In this document: positions 29,339 through 38,952 of the stretch, in pieces
Position numbering within the stretch: position 1 is the first letter of the stretch
Layout of the letters: the number at the start of each line of letters is the position of its first letter
Assembly (NCBI RefSeq): GCF_014773275.1
Contig: NZ_JACWMW010000003.1
Span: forward strand, 310,001-374,000
DNA: 64,000 bases
Reading direction: 5' to 3'
From: Mucilaginibacter rigui
GTDB taxonomy: Bacteria > Bacteroidota > Bacteroidia > Sphingobacteriales > Sphingobacteriaceae
Program-made: the position numbers and the translations under genes
Notes under the pieces: model-generated
The model's database searches: none
Seen by the model: only the letters and a program-made list of their open reading frames with translations
What the model was told of the DNA's origin: nothing

Positions 29339-30775
29339 ATGGAAGACCTCACTGATAACCTGTTGCCAACCCCAAAGCCCGAAGATTTTAACAAAATGGC
29401 TGTTTACTTGCAATCTCTCGGCGCAGCTGGCACCGTAACAGGTTCAAAACATTTACTGATTACCCCCGGCCTAAATATTTTGGTTGATTGCGGTTTGTTC
29501 CAGGGTGTAAAGGCTTTACGTGAAAAGAACTGGGAAAGGCCACCGGTTAACCCGGGCGAAATTGATGCAGTGATATTGACGCATGCGCATCTGGATCATT
29601 GTGGTTATATTCCTTTACTGGTAAAAAATGGTTACCGTAAAAATATTTATATGAGCCAGCCAACCCGGGATTTGACTGAATTGATATTGCGTGACTGTGC
29701 CAAACTACAGGAAGAAGATGCCGAAAAAGCTAACAGGCATGGTTATACCAAACACCATCCTGCCGAGGCGCTTTATACAGTAAAGGATGTGGAAACAGCA
29801 CTGGCTTATTTTAAAGTTTCTGAAATACGTACCGTGATAAGCTTAAACGAGCAAATTAGCTTCAGTTTACATCCGAGCGGTCATATAGCCGGAGCATGCT
29901 CGGTTAAGATTAACTGTTATGGAAAAAAAATTGTTTTTTCAGGCGATATTGGCCGCCAGCATTCTGAATTATTACCGGCGCCCGAGGCTTTGCAGGATGC
30001 TGATTTTGTTGTGATGGAATCAACTTACGGCGACCGGTTACATGCGCAAACCAACACAGGCCAGGAACTGGCGCTGGTAATTAATGATACTATTTTTAAT
30101 AAGGGCAACATATTGATTCCCTGTTTTGCCGTTGGCCGGGCACAGGAGGTTATGCACCTGATCTATCATCTGAAACAACAGAAACAAATACCGGCGCTCA
30201 TCCCCGAATATTTGGATAGCCCGATGGCTGCATCAGCAGGTAAGGTATTACAGCATTATCCGGAATGGTTCACTATTGACGAGAAGGAATGTGCGCGGAT
30301 GTTCAGCGGAGTAACTATTAACCATGATTATAAAAACACAGAGAAGATTATCCGCCGGAGTGGCAGCAAGATCATCATGGCAGCCAGTGGTATGCTAACC
30401 GGCGGCCGTGTGCTGGAGTACCTCAAGCATTATTTAGGCGATGCCCGTAATACGATTCTGCTTATTGGGTTTCAGGCAGAGGGTACACGCGGCAGGGCTC
30501 TGCTTAATCAGGGGCACGAAATCAAGATACATGGCCAATACTATCCTGTGAAGGCCCAGATCAGAGAAATAGAGGGCTTGTCTGCTCATGCCGATCAGAC
30601 AGAACTGCTGGGTTGGGTGGGCCAGTTTGCAAAATCGCAGCCCCTGGTATTCCTGGTGCATGGCGAACCCTGCGCACAAGAATCATTACGAATAAAGATA
30701 CAGGACGAATTGAAGCTAAAGGTGATTTTAATGAAGGAGTTTCAGAGAGAGTTTTTGTTTACTATAGGCCAGTAA
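29339..30775 (+). CDS. Beta-CASP metallo-beta-lactamase (RNA-processing type hydrolase)
   Basis: The 478-residue protein has the MBL zinc motif THAHLDHCGY (HxHxDH), a second ligand region HPSGHIAGAC, SGDIG, a beta-CASP domain (VMESTYGDRLH and IPCFAVGRAQEVMHLIYHL) and a C-terminal RMMBL motif (GLSAHADQTELLGW). This is the CPSF-73/YSH1-like architecture of RNases, though bacterial members are mostly untested. An internal ATG near 29396 (MAVYLQSLGAAGTVTGSK) begins the conserved domain and is an alternative start. Confidence 0.88.
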   Translation: MEDLTDNLLPTPKPEDFNKMAVYLQSLGAAGTVTGSKHLLITPGLNILVDCGLFQGVKALREKNWERPPVNPGEIDAVILTHAHLDHCGYIPLLVKNGYRKNIYMSQPTRDLTELILRDCAKLQEEDAEKANRHGYTKHHPAEALYTVKDVETALAYFKVSEIRTVISLNEQISFSLHPSGHIAGACSVKINCYGKKIVFSGDIGRQHSELLPAPEALQDADFVVMESTYGDRLHAQTNTGQELALVINDTIFNKGNILIPCFAVGRAQEVMHLIYHLKQQKQIPALIPEYLDSPMAASAGKVLQHYPEWFTIDEKECARMFSGVTINHDYKNTEKIIRRSGSKIIMAASGMLTGGRVLEYLKHYLGDARNTILLIGFQAEGTRGRALLNQGHEIKIHGQYYPVKAQIREIEGLSAHADQTELLGWVGQFAKSQPLVFLVHGEPCAQESLRIKIQDELKLKVILMKEFQREFLFTIGQ

Positions 30776-30919
30776 TGACCAGAATCACTAAAATAACTGA
30801 TCCGAATTCCTGTGATGCAATCTATTGGAGTGTAATTTTGGGTAACCGATGGATGGAATTTATTCCTGTTTCGGTAAATGTTTCGCAGCATGGGCTTTAT
30901 GCCGTTGATGGCGACATTA

Positions 30920-30942
30920 CGGAACCGGAAACACCGGTTCCG
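30920..30942. terminator. Strong hairpin terminator between convergent genes
   Basis: A perfect 9-bp stem (CGGAACCGG / CCGGTTCCG) with a 5-nt loop is followed by a run of seven T on the plus strand. It lies 145 bp after the beta-CASP stop and ends that transcript. On the minus strand it is 67 bp downstream of the USP stop, so it could act both ways, but the A-run on that side is weaker. Confidence 0.85.
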
Positions 30943-31008
30943 TTTTTTTATGTTCAATTAATTACTAATTGCATAATTATACTGACCACAGTGTTATTCA
31001 TAAACAAC

Positions 31009-31863
31009 CTACTCTGAAATAAAATTGGGAGGGAAAATGAACAGGGCTTTTTGTTGATGGGCAAGCTCTTTTTTAGCATTGGATGCTCCAAAAAGCTGTG
31101 AAAAGAAATCCTGGTGATAATGTACCATAGCCAAAATATCTGCACCCGAAGTTTTGCAAAAGCTGTTTAGACGGGTCACTACATCCTTGCCTTTAATATC
31201 GTGATAACTGATTCCGTTAAAATTTAGGCCATTTACATATCGTTTAAATACAATTTCACTTAACAGGTCGGGTTCTTTTGATTTGTATACATCAATGTGT
31301 ATAATATCAATTGTAAATCCAATTGTTCGCGCCAGGTCTGCCAGGCAGGTAAGTGCATTAATGTCATTTTTTTCATAGTTTGTAGCGAAAACGACTTTTT
31401 TTACCTCTTTCAGATCGGTATGTGAAGGTATAATTAGTACCGGAAGGCTCGATTTGTTGATAACTTTAAGTGTTTCCTGGCCTTCTAACAAGTGGTCGAA
31501 CGCACTGCCTGAACTAGACCCCATTACAACAAATGCTATATTTTTTTCATTGATTATCTCTTTTACGTTTTTGCCTAAATCTCCTTCTCCTATCATACAC
31601 TGAATGTTTACCGGGCTGTCCGCTTCAGGTTCCGCATCATTTTTTTTTAATGTTTCAGTTAATAGTTTAAGTTGTTCTTCACCCTCTGAAGCATACAGGG
31701 GAGGGGAATAAGGTAAACTCGCATAATATGGATCAATAGCCATCATTTCATAAGCGTGGTAAAGCAGCAAACCGGTATGGAGTTTTTTACTAAGCTGTAC
31801 CGCATTTTTGGCGGCATGTTCGGCATTGTCCGAAAAATCTGTAAGAACCAAAATTTGTTTCAT
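31009..31863 (-). CDS. Universal stress protein, tandem USP domains
   Basis: The 284-residue protein has an N-terminal USP domain (ILVLTDFSDNAEHAAKNAV, then FVVMGSSSGSAFDHLLEGQ matching the ATP-binding G-2x-G-9x-G region) and a second, more diverged USP domain from about residue 150 (KKVVFATNYEKNDINALTCL). Tandem USPs are common in Bacteroidota. It lies beside the Hsp20/PEP synthase/HdeD and beta-CASP genes, which suggests a shared response to stress or growth arrest. Confidence 0.9.
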   Translation of the reverse strand: MKQILVLTDFSDNAEHAAKNAVQLSKKLHTGLLLYHAYEMMAIDPYYASLPYSPPLYASEGEEQLKLLTETLKKNDAEPEADSPVNIQCMIGEGDLGKNVKEIINEKNIAFVVMGSSSGSAFDHLLEGQETLKVINKSSLPVLIIPSHTDLKEVKKVVFATNYEKNDINALTCLADLARTIGFTIDIIHIDVYKSKEPDLLSEIVFKRYVNGLNFNGISYHDIKGKDVVTRLNSFCKTSGADILAMVHYHQDFFSQLFGASNAKKELAHQQKALFIFPPNFISE

Positions 31864-32071
31864 AATGATGTTTTTAACAGTGATGTGTTAAGCCTGCTTT
31901 TCATTTGATCAAATGTTGGAAGAATGTATTGATTAATAAATGATCTGTATCAGTATTTGAAATGTCCGGCCTGCGCACAGGTATATCGTGTTGACCAGGG
32001 CGTCGTTCTGAAATAATGAAAAAGGGCGATCTGTAACTGAACCGCCCCCTCCACAATGAAATGTTTAATAT

Positions 32072-33517
32072 CTATCGCCAGCCACCGCCTGCAGACTGAT
32101 ATAAATTAACCGCGCTTAACAGCATATTACGCTTGATATTTGCCAGTTCAAGTTCAGCATCGAGCACACTACGTTGCGCCGTTATTATTTCGAGATAATT
32201 TGCCCGACCTACAACGTACAGATCGTTTGCTACGGATAAAGCGCTTTGCAGCGAGTGCAGTTCCTGCTGCTTAAGCTGATAAGCATGCCGATAGTTTTCT
32301 ATCCCGTTTAAATTATTTGTGATTTCCTGGAAACCCGATAATATAGCCTTTTGATAGTTGTAAACCGCGATCTTACCTTCAGCAATGGTACGTGCATAAT
32401 CTGCTTTTAGTGCTTTCCGGTTAAACAGTGGGGCTGTTAACCCGCCCAGTATGCCGTAAGTAAATGAGCCCGGGTTAAACAATAAACCCGCCCTGAAAGC
32501 ATTGTAACCTACATAAGGCGTTAAGTTTAACGAAGGTAAAAAATTAGCTCTTGCAGCCTTAATGTCGGCGTTCAGGGCTGTTAGCTCCAGTTCGGCAGCG
32601 TGGATATCAGGGCGGTTAAGCAGCATTTGTGATGGTACCCCTGCAGATAAAGCCAAAGGCAAGGTAGCGGCAGTTATCGATGTATCACGTGGGATTGTAC
32701 CGCTGTATTTGCCGGTTAAAAAATTAAGCTGATTTTCCGTTTCTTTTATTTGCTGTACGGTAGTGTATTGCAACCCTTTGGTTCGCAAAAGCTGCGCCTG
32801 AAATTGCTGTACGGCAAGTTCGGTAGCGCGGCCGCCAAGTTTCTGTATTTTTACTATTTCCAGTGCATTTTCCTGTAAAGCAATATTCTTTTTGATGATA
32901 GCCAGTTCGGTATCAGATGCCATAAGCTGGTAATAGAGGTTGGCTATTTGTGCTGTAAGCGATGTTACCACCAATTTATAGCCACTTTGGGTAGCCAGGA
33001 AACGGGCAAAGGCAGCTTTTTTTTGATTATTGAGCTTGCCCCAAAGGTCAACCTCCCATGAGCTTTGAAACCCCAGGAAATAGTTGGGCACCGGGTTGGG
33101 GATACGCTTATTGCCGCTAACATTTGGCGATAGGTTTGTATCATAATTACCCACTCCGTTTTGGGTATAGTCTCCATATTTTTCTACACCCGCATTTGCG
33201 GCTATGCTTACCTGGGGCAAAAGTTTAGAGGCATTAAAACGCAGATTGGCCCGCGCAACCTCTATTCGCTGCATAGCCGATAGCATATCGTAGTTATTGG
33301 TTAACGCGCTATCTATCAAATTGATGAGCCGTTGGTCTGAGAAAAATTGTTTGATAGGGAGGGCCGCAACAGATAGGGTATCGCGGCTGTTTATAAAAGT
33401 GTCGGGCAGGTGTACATCAGCTTTGGTAACTACAGTCTGGTAGCTTTTGCAACCGGCTGTAAGTACCAGCGCTATGCCTGCTATTAGCGTATATGATTTT
33501 GCTTTTTTAAGCGTCAT
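32072..33517 (-). CDS. RND efflux outer-membrane factor (NodT/OprM family lipoprotein)
   Basis: The 481-residue protein has a lipoprotein signal with lipobox LTAGC and two outer-membrane efflux repeats. It shows YPLLVS-type segments such as RFNASKLLPQVSIAANAGV and RANFLPSLNLTPYVGYNAF, and NRPDIHAAELELTALNADI, which is the typical 'RPDI..AE..L' stretch. It completes the tripartite pump; it starts 7 bp after the RND gene. Confidence 0.93.
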   Translation of the reverse strand: MTLKKAKSYTLIAGIALVLTAGCKSYQTVVTKADVHLPDTFINSRDTLSVAALPIKQFFSDQRLINLIDSALTNNYDMLSAMQRIEVARANLRFNASKLLPQVSIAANAGVEKYGDYTQNGVGNYDTNLSPNVSGNKRIPNPVPNYFLGFQSSWEVDLWGKLNNQKKAAFARFLATQSGYKLVVTSLTAQIANLYYQLMASDTELAIIKKNIALQENALEIVKIQKLGGRATELAVQQFQAQLLRTKGLQYTTVQQIKETENQLNFLTGKYSGTIPRDTSITAATLPLALSAGVPSQMLLNRPDIHAAELELTALNADIKAARANFLPSLNLTPYVGYNAFRAGLLFNPGSFTYGILGGLTAPLFNRKALKADYARTIAEGKIAVYNYQKAILSGFQEITNNLNGIENYRHAYQLKQQELHSLQSALSVANDLYVVGRANYLEIITAQRSVLDAELELANIKRNMLLSAVNLYQSAGGGWR

Positions 33518-33524
33518 GTTTATT

Positions 33525-36500
33525 CTATTTATTAAAAAATTCTACTTCTGGTTCGGTTAAGGGTTCTTCTGTTTTTGCTTTTTTTCGGGCAGCTATTCCT
33601 GCAAAAACCACATAAAGGCCGGGAATGAGTATCAACCCAAATATGGTGCCCATCAACATCCCGCCTGCAGATGCTGTACCAATAGAGCGGTTACCCAGTG
33701 CGCCTGCGCCATCGGCTATACATAAGGGTATCAACCCGGCAATAAATGCCAGCGATGTCATGAGTATGGGGCGTAAACGGGATACCGCTCCTTCTATGGC
33801 AGCCTTAAGTATGGTTGCACCCTCTTTTTGCCTTTGGATAGCAAACTCTACGATGAGGATTGCATTTTTACCTAACAATCCTATCAGCATAACCAAGGCA
33901 ACCTGCGCGTAAATATTATTCTCTAAGCCTGTTATCTTCAGGAAAAAGAATGCACCGAATATCCCTGTAGGCAGGGAAAGTATCACCGGCAAAGGCAACA
34001 GAAAGCTCTCGTATTGTGCCGCCAATAGCAGGTAAACAAATACCAGGCAAATAGCGAAAATAAATATGGCCTGGTTGCCCGACAGGATCTGCTCACGGGT
34101 CATGCCCGACCATTCAAAGGCAAAGCCTTTTGGCAACGTTTCGCCCGCAACGCGTTCTATAGCTTTAATGGCATCACCGCTGCTATACCCGGCTGCTGCA
34201 TCGCCGGTTATCATGGCTGATGTGTACATATTATAACGCGTTAACTGCTCGGGGCCAAAAACGCGTGTCATTTTTATAAAAGTAGAGAATGGAACCATTT
34301 CTCCCTTATCATTCTTAACCTGCAGGTTCAGCACATCTTCCGGTTTGGACCTGTACTCGGGCGAGGCCTGTACCATTACTTTGTACATTTGCCCGAAACG
34401 GATAAAGTTTGAGGCATAAAAACTACCCATTAAGGTTTGCAGGGTCGACATTGCTTTATCAATAGTTATACCTTTAAGCGCTGCTGTTTGCTGGTCTACC
34501 GATATCATGTACTGCGGAAAATTTGGGTCGAAACTGGTAAAAGCGCCTGATATTTCGGGTGCATTATTCAAGGCTTTTACAAAGTTTTTGGTGACCTCGG
34601 AAGCCTTTTGCAGATCGCCACGGCCACTGCGGTCAAGCATTCTGATCTCAAAACCGCTGGAGTTACCAAAGCCAGGCACTGTTGGCGGCGGGAAATATTG
34701 GATAGAGGCATCGCCTATATTACGGGTTTTGCTTTCCAGGTCGGCAACAATATCAGTTAAGGATTGCTTGCGTTCGTCCCATGGCTTCAGGTTGATCATA
34801 GCCATGCCGTATGATGCCCCGGCAACTTCGTTAACCAGGCTATAGCCAGACAAGGTTGAAACCGATTCTATGGCTTTGTTCGATCTTGTTCTGCGTTCTA
34901 TCTCGGCTAATACTTTTTCGGTACGTTCAACGGTAGCGCCGGCTGGTGTGGTTACGTTTACGTACAGCATGCCCTGGTCTTCCGTTGGGATAAAGCCAGT
35001 TGGGAGTATAACACTAAAACCCCATGTTAAAGCAAAAAAAACAATCAGTATGGCAATGGTTAAACCCTTGCGCGGCGACAGCCACGTCATCAATCCCGAA
35101 TACCTGTTTTGTAACTTGTTATATTTGTTATTAAACCCTGCAAAAAAACGTTGCACCCTGCTCATTTTTTTAGGCATTGGGTTGTGTTTCAGCATAAGGG
35201 CACATAAAGCCGGTGTAAGCGTAAGCGCATTTACGCCCGATATAACGATAGAGATAGCCAGTGTTAACGAAAACTGCCTGTAAAAAACCCCCACCGGGCC
35301 TGACATGAAAGCTACCGGCACAAACACTGCCGACATGACCAGGGTAATTGCTACAATGGCACCGCTGATCTCTTTCATAGCGCTGATGGTGGCGTCCATG
35401 GCGTTCATGTGCTGTTCAGACATTTTAACGTGTACAGCCTCCACAACAACAATGGCATTATCAACAACAATACCTATGGCCAGTACTAAAGCAAACAGGG
35501 TAAGCAGATTTATTGAAAACCCCAGCATTTGCATAAAAAACAACGAACCTATGAGGGCCACAGGTACTGCCAAAGCTGGTATGAGGGTGGAGCGGAAATC
35601 CTGAAGAAAAATATATACCACTATAAAAACCAGGATAAAAGCCTCAACAAGTGTACGTAATACTTCATGGATAGAGGCGTCTAAAAAGCGGGAAACATCA
35701 TAGTTTACATTATAGTTCATGCCGGCAGGGAACGAGCTCTTTTTTAACTCGGCCATGCGTGTTTTGATGTTATTGATCACATCGCGGGCATTTGAGCCGG
35801 GACGTTGTTTGATCATGATGGAGGCGGAGGGCCTGCCATCTGTATTTGACACCATACTATAAGTTAGTGACCCAAATTCAACATCGGCGATCTGCTTTAG
35901 TTTTAAAACAGACCCTTCTTCTGCTCTTATCACGATATTCTCGTACTGTTTGGGCTCAAAGAATTTTCCGGGATAGCGCAGTACATATTGCAGTAGCTGC
36001 GGTGCTTTATCCGAGCTTTGCCCTGTTTTACCGGGGGCCGCTTCCACGTTTTGCGCCCGGATAGCTGCAATTACCTCATCAGCTGATACCTTGTAGGCTG
36101 TCATGCGGTCGGGCTTAAGCCATACCCGCATGGAGTATTCTTTTGCGCCCATGATCTCGGCGCGGCCAACACCATCAATACGCTTAAGTTCCTGCAATAC
36201 GTTGATATCGGTAAAATTGTAGATGAATTTTTCATCCATGCCTTTGTCTTCACTCATAATGTTGAGGTACATCAGCATACTATTCACTTCTTTTTCGGTA
36301 GTAACGCCCGCTTTTATCACTTCCTCGGGCATTTCATCTATAATGGTTGATACACGGTTTTGTACGTTTACGGCGGCCTGGTCCGGATCAACGCCAACAT
36401 TAAAATAGATCTGGATAACTGTAAGCCCGTCATTACTGCACACGGTAGACATATAGGTCATGCCGGGTACGCCGTTTATAGCCCGTTCCAAAGGTGTGGC

Positions 36501-36683
36501 AACGGCTTTTGCACACACTTCTGCATTAGCGCCTGTGTAATTGGCGGTAACTGTTACCGATGGTGGTACAATATCGGGGAATTGGGTAACGGGTAGGGTT
36601 AAAAGCGCCAGTACGCCCAACAGGGTAATAATTAAAGATATAACAAGCGACAGCACAGGCCGCTTTATAAAGGTCTCGAACAT
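33525..36683 (-). CDS. RND efflux pump permease, HAE1 (AcrB/MexB-like)
   Basis: The 1052-residue protein starts MFETFIKRPVLSLVISLII and has 12 membrane segments with two large periplasmic loops. The proton relay segment GIVVDNAIVVVEAVHVKM (TM4) carries the two essential Asp residues, and the AcrB-like GIFGAFFFLKI and LLGKNAILIVEFA segments are in the second half. It exports amphiphilic compounds. The Asp pair indicates HAE1 rather than heavy-metal (CusA) type. Confidence 0.95.
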   Translation of the reverse strand: MFETFIKRPVLSLVISLIITLLGVLALLTLPVTQFPDIVPPSVTVTANYTGANAEVCAKAVATPLERAINGVPGMTYMSTVCSNDGLTVIQIYFNVGVDPDQAAVNVQNRVSTIIDEMPEEVIKAGVTTEKEVNSMLMYLNIMSEDKGMDEKFIYNFTDINVLQELKRIDGVGRAEIMGAKEYSMRVWLKPDRMTAYKVSADEVIAAIRAQNVEAAPGKTGQSSDKAPQLLQYVLRYPGKFFEPKQYENIVIRAEEGSVLKLKQIADVEFGSLTYSMVSNTDGRPSASIMIKQRPGSNARDVINNIKTRMAELKKSSFPAGMNYNVNYDVSRFLDASIHEVLRTLVEAFILVFIVVYIFLQDFRSTLIPALAVPVALIGSLFFMQMLGFSINLLTLFALVLAIGIVVDNAIVVVEAVHVKMSEQHMNAMDATISAMKEISGAIVAITLVMSAVFVPVAFMSGPVGVFYRQFSLTLAISIVISGVNALTLTPALCALMLKHNPMPKKMSRVQRFFAGFNNKYNKLQNRYSGLMTWLSPRKGLTIAILIVFFALTWGFSVILPTGFIPTEDQGMLYVNVTTPAGATVERTEKVLAEIERRTRSNKAIESVSTLSGYSLVNEVAGASYGMAMINLKPWDERKQSLTDIVADLESKTRNIGDASIQYFPPPTVPGFGNSSGFEIRMLDRSGRGDLQKASEVTKNFVKALNNAPEISGAFTSFDPNFPQYMISVDQQTAALKGITIDKAMSTLQTLMGSFYASNFIRFGQMYKVMVQASPEYRSKPEDVLNLQVKNDKGEMVPFSTFIKMTRVFGPEQLTRYNMYTSAMITGDAAAGYSSGDAIKAIERVAGETLPKGFAFEWSGMTREQILSGNQAIFIFAICLVFVYLLLAAQYESFLLPLPVILSLPTGIFGAFFFLKITGLENNIYAQVALVMLIGLLGKNAILIVEFAIQRQKEGATILKAAIEGAVSRLRPILMTSLAFIAGLIPLCIADGAGALGNRSIGTASAGGMLMGTIFGLILIPGLYVVFAGIAARKKAKTEEPLTEPEVEFFNK

Positions 36684-36758
36684 AAATGATTGGAAATTTG
36701 GTATACACTAAACCGTGGCGCTTTTCAAAGCGCCAACATTTAATTAAACAGGCTGCAA

Positions 36759-37892
36759 TTATTGCATGGCTAAGCGGGTAGCCGGTTTGAGCGGTTTGGG
36801 TTTGATCACCATTCCATCGTTAACATTCTGCGTACCTTCAAACAAAACCTGATCACCGGCATTAAGCCCTTCTTTAACAATGTAATAGTGTGATACGCGG
36901 ATTAGCGGTATGAAAGATTGCATGTGCAATTTGTTATTTTTATCAAGTACATAAACATAACTCTTGTCTTGTATATCAAAAACGGATTGCTGCGGAACCA
37001 TAACAACACTATCGGCCCGGGTAGAGATATAGATCTTACCGGTAGCGCCGTGCCTTAATAAGCCTTGCGGGTTGGGAAAGCGAGCCCTGAAGTTTATCGA
37101 GCCTGTACTTTGTTCTATCTCGCTCTCTACTGTTTCAATATCACCTTGCTGGGCAAAGTCCAAACCATCGGCCAGTACCAGTTTTACCTTGTTGCTGGTT
37201 TTGCCGGGTGCAGTTTTAAGGTTGCGCACATATTGCAGGTACTCGTTTTCGGGAAAACTGAAGTAGGCATACATGGAACTGATATCTGAAAGGCTGGTAA
37301 GCAGTGTGCCTTCGTCTATTAAGCTACCAGCTTTAAGCGGTATCCTGTCAATAATACCATCAAAAGGGGCGCGTACAAGGGTGTACTCCAGGTGGTCCTG
37401 TGCGCTTTGCACCATGCTGCGGCTTTCTGCCACTGTTGCTTCAACAGCGTTTAATTTTGATTGGGCAACATCAAGCTCAGATTTTGATATTACTTTTTTT
37501 TCAACCAGCATTTTAACACGGCCAAGTTCTAACTCTGTGGCCTTCGCATCTGCTAATGCATTACTTAAAGCAGCCTTGGCCTGGTTGAGCTTAACTTTAA
37601 ATTCCCTGTCGTTAATTTTAAATAAAGGTTGTCCCCGTTTTACGAATTTGCCTTCGTCAACATAAATATGTTCTAAAAAACCTCTTACCCGGTTGCGGAT
37701 CTCTACATTTTTGATGGCCTGGATATCGGCTACATAAGGCTTTTCAATAACCGTGTCGCGTGTTGTTAATGTAATGACCGGCAGCTCTTGTAATTTTTCG
37801 GTTTTTGAATCTTTGGCTGTCGACGAGCAACCCGTGACAAATAGCGCAACTATAGCAGGCAGCAACAAGCCTGCGTATTTATATTTTTTCAT
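36759..37892 (-). CDS. RND efflux periplasmic adaptor
   Basis: The 377-residue protein has a lipoprotein signal with lipobox VTGCS. Lipoyl halves (VRGFLEHIYVDEGKFVKRGQP and VRAPFDGIIDRIPLKAGSL) flank a helical hairpin, and beta-barrel and membrane-proximal domains follow. It precedes the pump permease in transcription order and links it to the outer-membrane factor. Confidence 0.93.
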   Translation of the reverse strand: MKKYKYAGLLLPAIVALFVTGCSSTAKDSKTEKLQELPVITLTTRDTVIEKPYVADIQAIKNVEIRNRVRGFLEHIYVDEGKFVKRGQPLFKINDREFKVKLNQAKAALSNALADAKATELELGRVKMLVEKKVISKSELDVAQSKLNAVEATVAESRSMVQSAQDHLEYTLVRAPFDGIIDRIPLKAGSLIDEGTLLTSLSDISSMYAYFSFPENEYLQYVRNLKTAPGKTSNKVKLVLADGLDFAQQGDIETVESEIEQSTGSINFRARFPNPQGLLRHGATGKIYISTRADSVVMVPQQSVFDIQDKSYVYVLDKNNKLHMQSFIPLIRVSHYYIVKEGLNAGDQVLFEGTQNVNDGMVIKPKPLKPATRLAMQ

Positions 37893-37997
37893 TTTTTTTT
37901 GATGGTATAATATTCAACATCATGCACCATTTTGATGGTGCACATCATAAAGAATTTCGCTTTACTCAGCGTAAATGCGTGCTTATCAAAAAAAAAA

Positions 37998-38390
37998 TTA
38001 AAACGGGCTTAACCTAAACAGGAAACTGTAGTATTTGGGGAGAGATGCTTTTGCAAAAGCAGTATTTTTTATGGTATTGAGTATTTTATAAGATACCCCT
38101 GTAAAGTCAAAAATAGTATTGAAGGGAGCCGGAACAGAAGTGCTGATATTACGGGAAACCAGGTATCTGCACTTTGTTGCTATTTTATGGTCGTGGTCAT
38201 GGTCTTGATCGTTAAAAAGGCTTTCACCTATATCAATTATCGAATCAATTAACGTGCTTGATACGATACATTTACCACCGGGCACATCACAATTTATACC
38301 GTTTGCTGCAAACGGATTTAGGGCGTGGAAATATACAATTGAATTTATTATCCAAATGCAAATAACTGTATTTAAGCCCCTTTTTAACAT
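37998..38390 (-). CDS. Small secreted His-rich protein heading the RND operon
   Basis: The 130-residue protein has a hydrophobic N-terminus (VICIWIINSIVYFHALNPFA) that looks like a signal peptide or anchor. It contains four Cys (two in CDVPGGKC) and a metal-binding-like patch DQDHDHDHK at about residues 63-71. No family is recognised. It lies 105 bp upstream of the adaptor gene on the same strand, so it may be the first gene of the efflux operon and could sense or bind a metal. The coding call rests on the plausible signal and composition; it is moderately sure. Confidence 0.55.
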   Translation of the reverse strand: MLKRGLNTVICIWIINSIVYFHALNPFAANGINCDVPGGKCIVSSTLIDSIIDIGESLFNDQDHDHDHKIATKCRYLVSRNISTSVPAPFNTIFDFTGVSYKILNTIKNTAFAKASLPKYYSFLFRLSPF

Positions 38391-38737
38391 GCTATTATTA
38401 ACAATACAACAAACTTAAAACAAAAGTTTTAATAAAATATGGTTTTTTATATCATATTTTAAATTACAACTATTGCTATGTTGTCAAATATCTACACCTA
38501 AAGGATGGTGAGATATAAAGCACTACCTTTTATAAAGGCACTGATATTTTGGTGAAAATATTAATATAAAATTAAACAAAAGTACGTTTGTGTCTGCTGT
38601 ACAACAAGATGCCAACGGCGTAAAAGTGATGTTTTACAAACCTTCATTGCGTCTTTTTATTTTTTTAGTGGTTGATTTTTGAAGGACGCAACAGGGGTTT
38701 GCGATTAGATAGAGTTTTGGAAGGTAATATAATTAAA
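38391..38737. other. Intergenic region upstream of the RND operon
   Basis: About 350 bp of AT-rich sequence separate the tRNA terminator from the first gene of the RND operon. It should hold the operon promoter on the minus strand. I see no open frame and no clear operator palindrome. Confidence 0.35.
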
Positions 38738-38770
38738 AAAGCCCTGTAAATATTTAATTTACAGGGCTTT
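38738..38770 (-). terminator. Rho-independent terminator of tRNA-Ser
   Basis: A perfect 13-bp stem (AAAGCCCTGTAAA / TTTACAGGGCTTT) with a 7-nt loop lies 10 bp downstream of the tRNA on the minus strand and continues into a T-run on that strand. The A/T-rich flanks on both sides allow bidirectional use. Confidence 0.88.
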
Positions 38771-38780
38771 GTATTTTCTG

Positions 38781-38865
38781 CGGAGAGCTAGGGATTCGAA
38801 CCCCAGGACCTGTTACAGTCAACAGTTTTCAAGACTGCCGCAATCGACCACTCTGCCAGCTCTCC
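38781..38865 (-). tRNA. tRNA-Ser (anticodon UGA)
   Basis: On the minus strand the sequence folds as an 85-nt class II tRNA. The acceptor stem is GGAGAGC/GCTCTCC with discriminator G, the anticodon arm is CAGTC-TTGAAAA-CTG giving anticodon TGA, the long variable arm is of the serine type, and the T-arm contains GGTTCGAATCC. The CCA end is not encoded. A terminator follows. Confidence 0.96.
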
Positions 38866-38952
38866 GGGGACAAAAGTACAAATCCGGGGCGAATTGCCAA
38901 ACTTCATGTTAACTTTTTTTTAATTAATTGTAAGCGGTTGGTAGTCATTGGG

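Noticed and set aside
30613-31017. 134-codon plus-strand frame across the end of the beta-CASP gene
   Set aside because: Half of it is a shadow of the beta-CASP gene and the rest covers a terminator hairpin; no protein features.
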